From Bacteroidota bacterium (GTDB lineage: Bacteria; Bacteroidota; Bacteroidia; Bacteroidales; UBA1556), in the NCBI GenBank assembly GCA_003648395.1, contig QMPB01000372.1, forward strand, positions 1 through 5,424: a stretch of DNA of 5,424 nt, written 5' to 3'. A program made the position numbers and the translations under genes. Position 1 is the stretch's first letter. Every line of letters starts with the position of its first letter. This document shows positions 3,760 to 5,424 of the stretch, piece by piece. The notes below the pieces were generated by a model, which saw only the letters and a list, made by a program, of their open reading frames with translations, made no database searches and was not told the origin of the DNA.

Positions 3760-5424
3760 TTATTTTTCTGGTTTATAAACCACTGCCTTTCCATTTCTAC
3801 CATCAAGCTTGATCGATAAATCTTTTTTGAATCGTACCACTCTAATAAACTCATCTTCATAATGAGCTGGCTGTTTATTCAAATATTCGTAATCAAGAAC
3901 TCCTTGTTTTATATATGGGTTAACAGTTAAGTAACCAACATTAAATGAAGTTAGATTTTGGAAGAAGTGTGTGCCTTGACTAGGGTCAATTCTGTAATTA
4001 GAAAGGCCAGATTCAATAATAATTTTAGACTGAGATATATTAGGCCAAATAATTGGGATTCCTAGCCAATAGTCTGAAGAACCCCATCGTCCAGGACCAA
4101 TTAAAATATAATTCTTGTTTTCTTTTTTATATTTTTCATTTAGGTTGTCCAAAAGAGGTGGTATCTTTAAATTGTTTGCGGCATTAAAAGTTTCCGGCTT
4201 GATATAAACAATATCTCTAACTCCTCTATATATTCCATTTCCTAAAGAAGAATCCGAATAAATAATTGCATTCTCATCAATATCATCATTTATGTTAACG
4301 ATTTTACTATCAGAACTTTCAACTATTGGTCTAATCTGAAGAAGATTAAATGTAAACTCATTATTTGCACTCTTATTTAAGTTTACAGCAAATTCAATTT
4401 CAATGGGGTTACCCATTGCTTCTTGACCTATTTTAAGAATATCAGTTATTATCTGATTTAGAGGAAATTTATTGTATTTTAGAATATGAGAGAAAGTAAT
4501 TATCTTTTTACCTTGCTCATCAATAGAGTCTCTTATCATCTTAGAATGAAAATCATAAGTTGAAAGCATCATTCGCATAGAAGGATCCGAAGGTAGCTGA
4601 CGGATAGACATTCTAATAATATTAATACCATCATTTATTGAAGGTTTAAATTCCTCTTGTTTCAGGTCAAGTGCAAAAAAGTGCTTCTGAGTACTACTCA
4701 AGGCCAAACTAGGTGTTGAAAGTTGAAGGGTTTTGGCAGAGTTTTTTGGTGAAAATCTTAGATTGTTACCACCTCCATCAACTATATGTTTACCAAGACC
4801 TAATGCTATTTCTACTATTCCATCGCTTGCTATTTCGTCGCCAATAGGGTAAAAATTGACAGAACGAGTTACTCCAGCAAAACTTGGCATATAGAAGCCT
4901 TCATTATATGTTGTACCGCATACTTCTTGCAGTACAATTGCCATTTTCTCCTCATCAATAACATTGTGGGTTGCAGACATATACGACTTACTTGCCTTGA
5001 AATATACAGAAGCATATACACTTTTGATAGCCTCAGATAGTTTTTTAAGGTTTTTCGATTTTCCGTCTGTTAAGGGCAGCATAAAAGTACTGTATATGCC
5101 AGCAAATGGCTGATAGTGTGAGTCTTCTAATAAGCTTGAGGATCTGATGGCAATAGGCTTTTCTACTATTGACAAATACTTCTCTAAATCTTGAAGCAGC
5201 GATAATGGTAATGATGATTTAATGAAGTGCTTAAGAATTTCTTCATCATCAGTATTTGAAAGAGCAATATCGTAAAGATTATTAGAGTCCATAAACTCAT
5301 CAAATATCTCTGTACTAATTACAACAGTTTTTGGTATGGTAACAAATACACCAGGATATTTATGATGGAATTTATTCTGTTTTAATAATAAATCAATGAA
5401 TGCTAAACCCCTAGCTTTTCCTCC
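3760..5424 (-). CDS. PEP-synthase-like PEP/pyruvate-binding domain protein, C-terminal 554 residues (5' end outside window)
   Basis: The frame stays open to the right edge, and the residues before the ATG at 5290-5292 (GGKARGLAFIDLLL, then TIPKTVVISTEIFDEF) are conserved family sequence, so that ATG is internal and the gene is 5'-truncated here. Numbering visible residues: GGKARGL (1-7) and IRSSSLLED (93-101) are nucleotide-binding motifs of the PPDK N-terminal ATP-grasp domain (PF01326); IEIEFA (341-346) and LLQIRPIV (361-368) end it. A distinct C-terminal region follows, with LIGPGRWGSSDYWLGIP (441-457) and RIDPSQGTHFFQNL (478-491). Canonical PEP synthase continues into a phospho-His swivel domain and a PEP-binding barrel; both are absent. 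From memory, Bacteroidales homologues are about 980-1000 residues with receiver-like sequence at the N-terminus. Binding and use of ATP is likely; PEP synthesis is not supported, and the true reaction is unknown. The gene is convergent with the PLP enzyme and has its own terminator. Confidence 0.9.
   Translation of the reverse strand, partial: GGKARGLAFIDLLLKQNKFHHKYPGVFVTIPKTVVISTEIFDEFMDSNNLYDIALSNTDDEEILKHFIKSSLPLSLLQDLEKYLSIVEKPIAIRSSSLLEDSHYQPFAGIYSTFMLPLTDGKSKNLKKLSEAIKSVYASVYFKASKSYMSATHNVIDEEKMAIVLQEVCGTTYNEGFYMPSFAGVTRSVNFYPIGDEIASDGIVEIALGLGKHIVDGGGNNLRFSPKNSAKTLQLSTPSLALSSTQKHFFALDLKQEEFKPSINDGINIIRMSIRQLPSDPSMRMMLSTYDFHSKMIRDSIDEQGKKIITFSHILKYNKFPLNQIITDILKIGQEAMGNPIEIEFAVNLNKSANNEFTFNLLQIRPIVESSDSKIVNINDDIDENAIIYSDSSLGNGIYRGVRDIVYIKPETFNAANNLKIPPLLDNLNEKYKKENKNYILIGPGRWGSSDYWLGIPIIWPNISQSKIIIESGLSNYRIDPSQGTHFFQNLTSFNVGYLTVNPYIKQGVLDYEYLNKQPAHYEDEFIRVVRFKKDLSIKLDGRNGKAVVYKPEK

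Noticed and set aside
3691..3819. A 42-codon plus-strand frame starting MIFITVIVLHVAIVYVL, like a one-helix membrane peptide
   Set aside because: Its last 60 nt overlap the end of the PEP-synthase-like gene in antisense, there is no convincing promoter (only TACATTTT without a -33 TTG), and AT-rich antisense DNA readily yields hydrophobic frames.
3760..5292. Taking ATG 5290-5292 as the start of the PEP-synthase-like protein (510 residues)
   Set aside because: The same frame continues without a stop to the window edge and encodes conserved family sequence, including GGKARGL, so the start lies beyond the window.

Overview
The window looks like AT-rich chromosomal DNA of a Bacteroidota (Bacteroidetes) bacterium. 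Three things point there. Two upstream regions carry promoters of the Bacteroidetes type (TTG, 17-19 nt spacer, TAnnTTTG). The genes lack Shine-Dalgarno sequences. One protein belongs to a PEP-synthase-like family, with a PGRWGSSD C-terminal region, that I know mainly from Bacteroidales and relatives. Genus cannot be assigned.

Layout, left to right. (1) 2-175 (+): the last 57 codons of a DUF1016/YhcG-type PD-(D/E)XK nuclease-like protein, cut by the window edge. (2) 277-1521 (+): an exported protein with a C-terminal OmpA-like peptidoglycan-binding domain. (3) 1584-1622: a 7-bp tandem repeat in the gap before a convergent gene. (4) 1626-2135 (-): a SlyD-like FKBP prolyl isomerase with an acidic, Phe-rich tail. 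(5) 2136-2319: a divergent promoter region with two good Bacteroidetes promoters, a 9-bp inverted repeat around the leftward one, and a leader with a small hairpin between two 10-nt direct repeats. (6) 2320-3501 (+): a PLP-dependent Cys/Met-metabolism enzyme of the methionine gamma-lyase/cystathionine gamma-lyase fold. (7) 3502-3759: two strong intrinsic terminators, one per strand, and a possible short leftward transcript. (8) 3760-5424 (-): the C-terminal 554 residues of the PEP-synthase-like protein. Its frame is open to the window edge, so the ATG at 5290-5292 is internal.

The genes do not form an operon. Orientation changes at almost every boundary, and each complete gene looks like its own transcription unit with a housekeeping or envelope role: protein folding, sulfur amino acid metabolism, cell-wall attachment, and a nucleotide-binding enzyme of unsettled reaction. 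I see no prophage, transposase, CRISPR array, tRNA or rRNA, and no clear new multi-gene system. The least explained signals are non-coding: the direct-repeat/hairpin leader at 2275-2315, the inverted repeat at 2161-2201, and the box-plus-terminator unit at 3589-3667.
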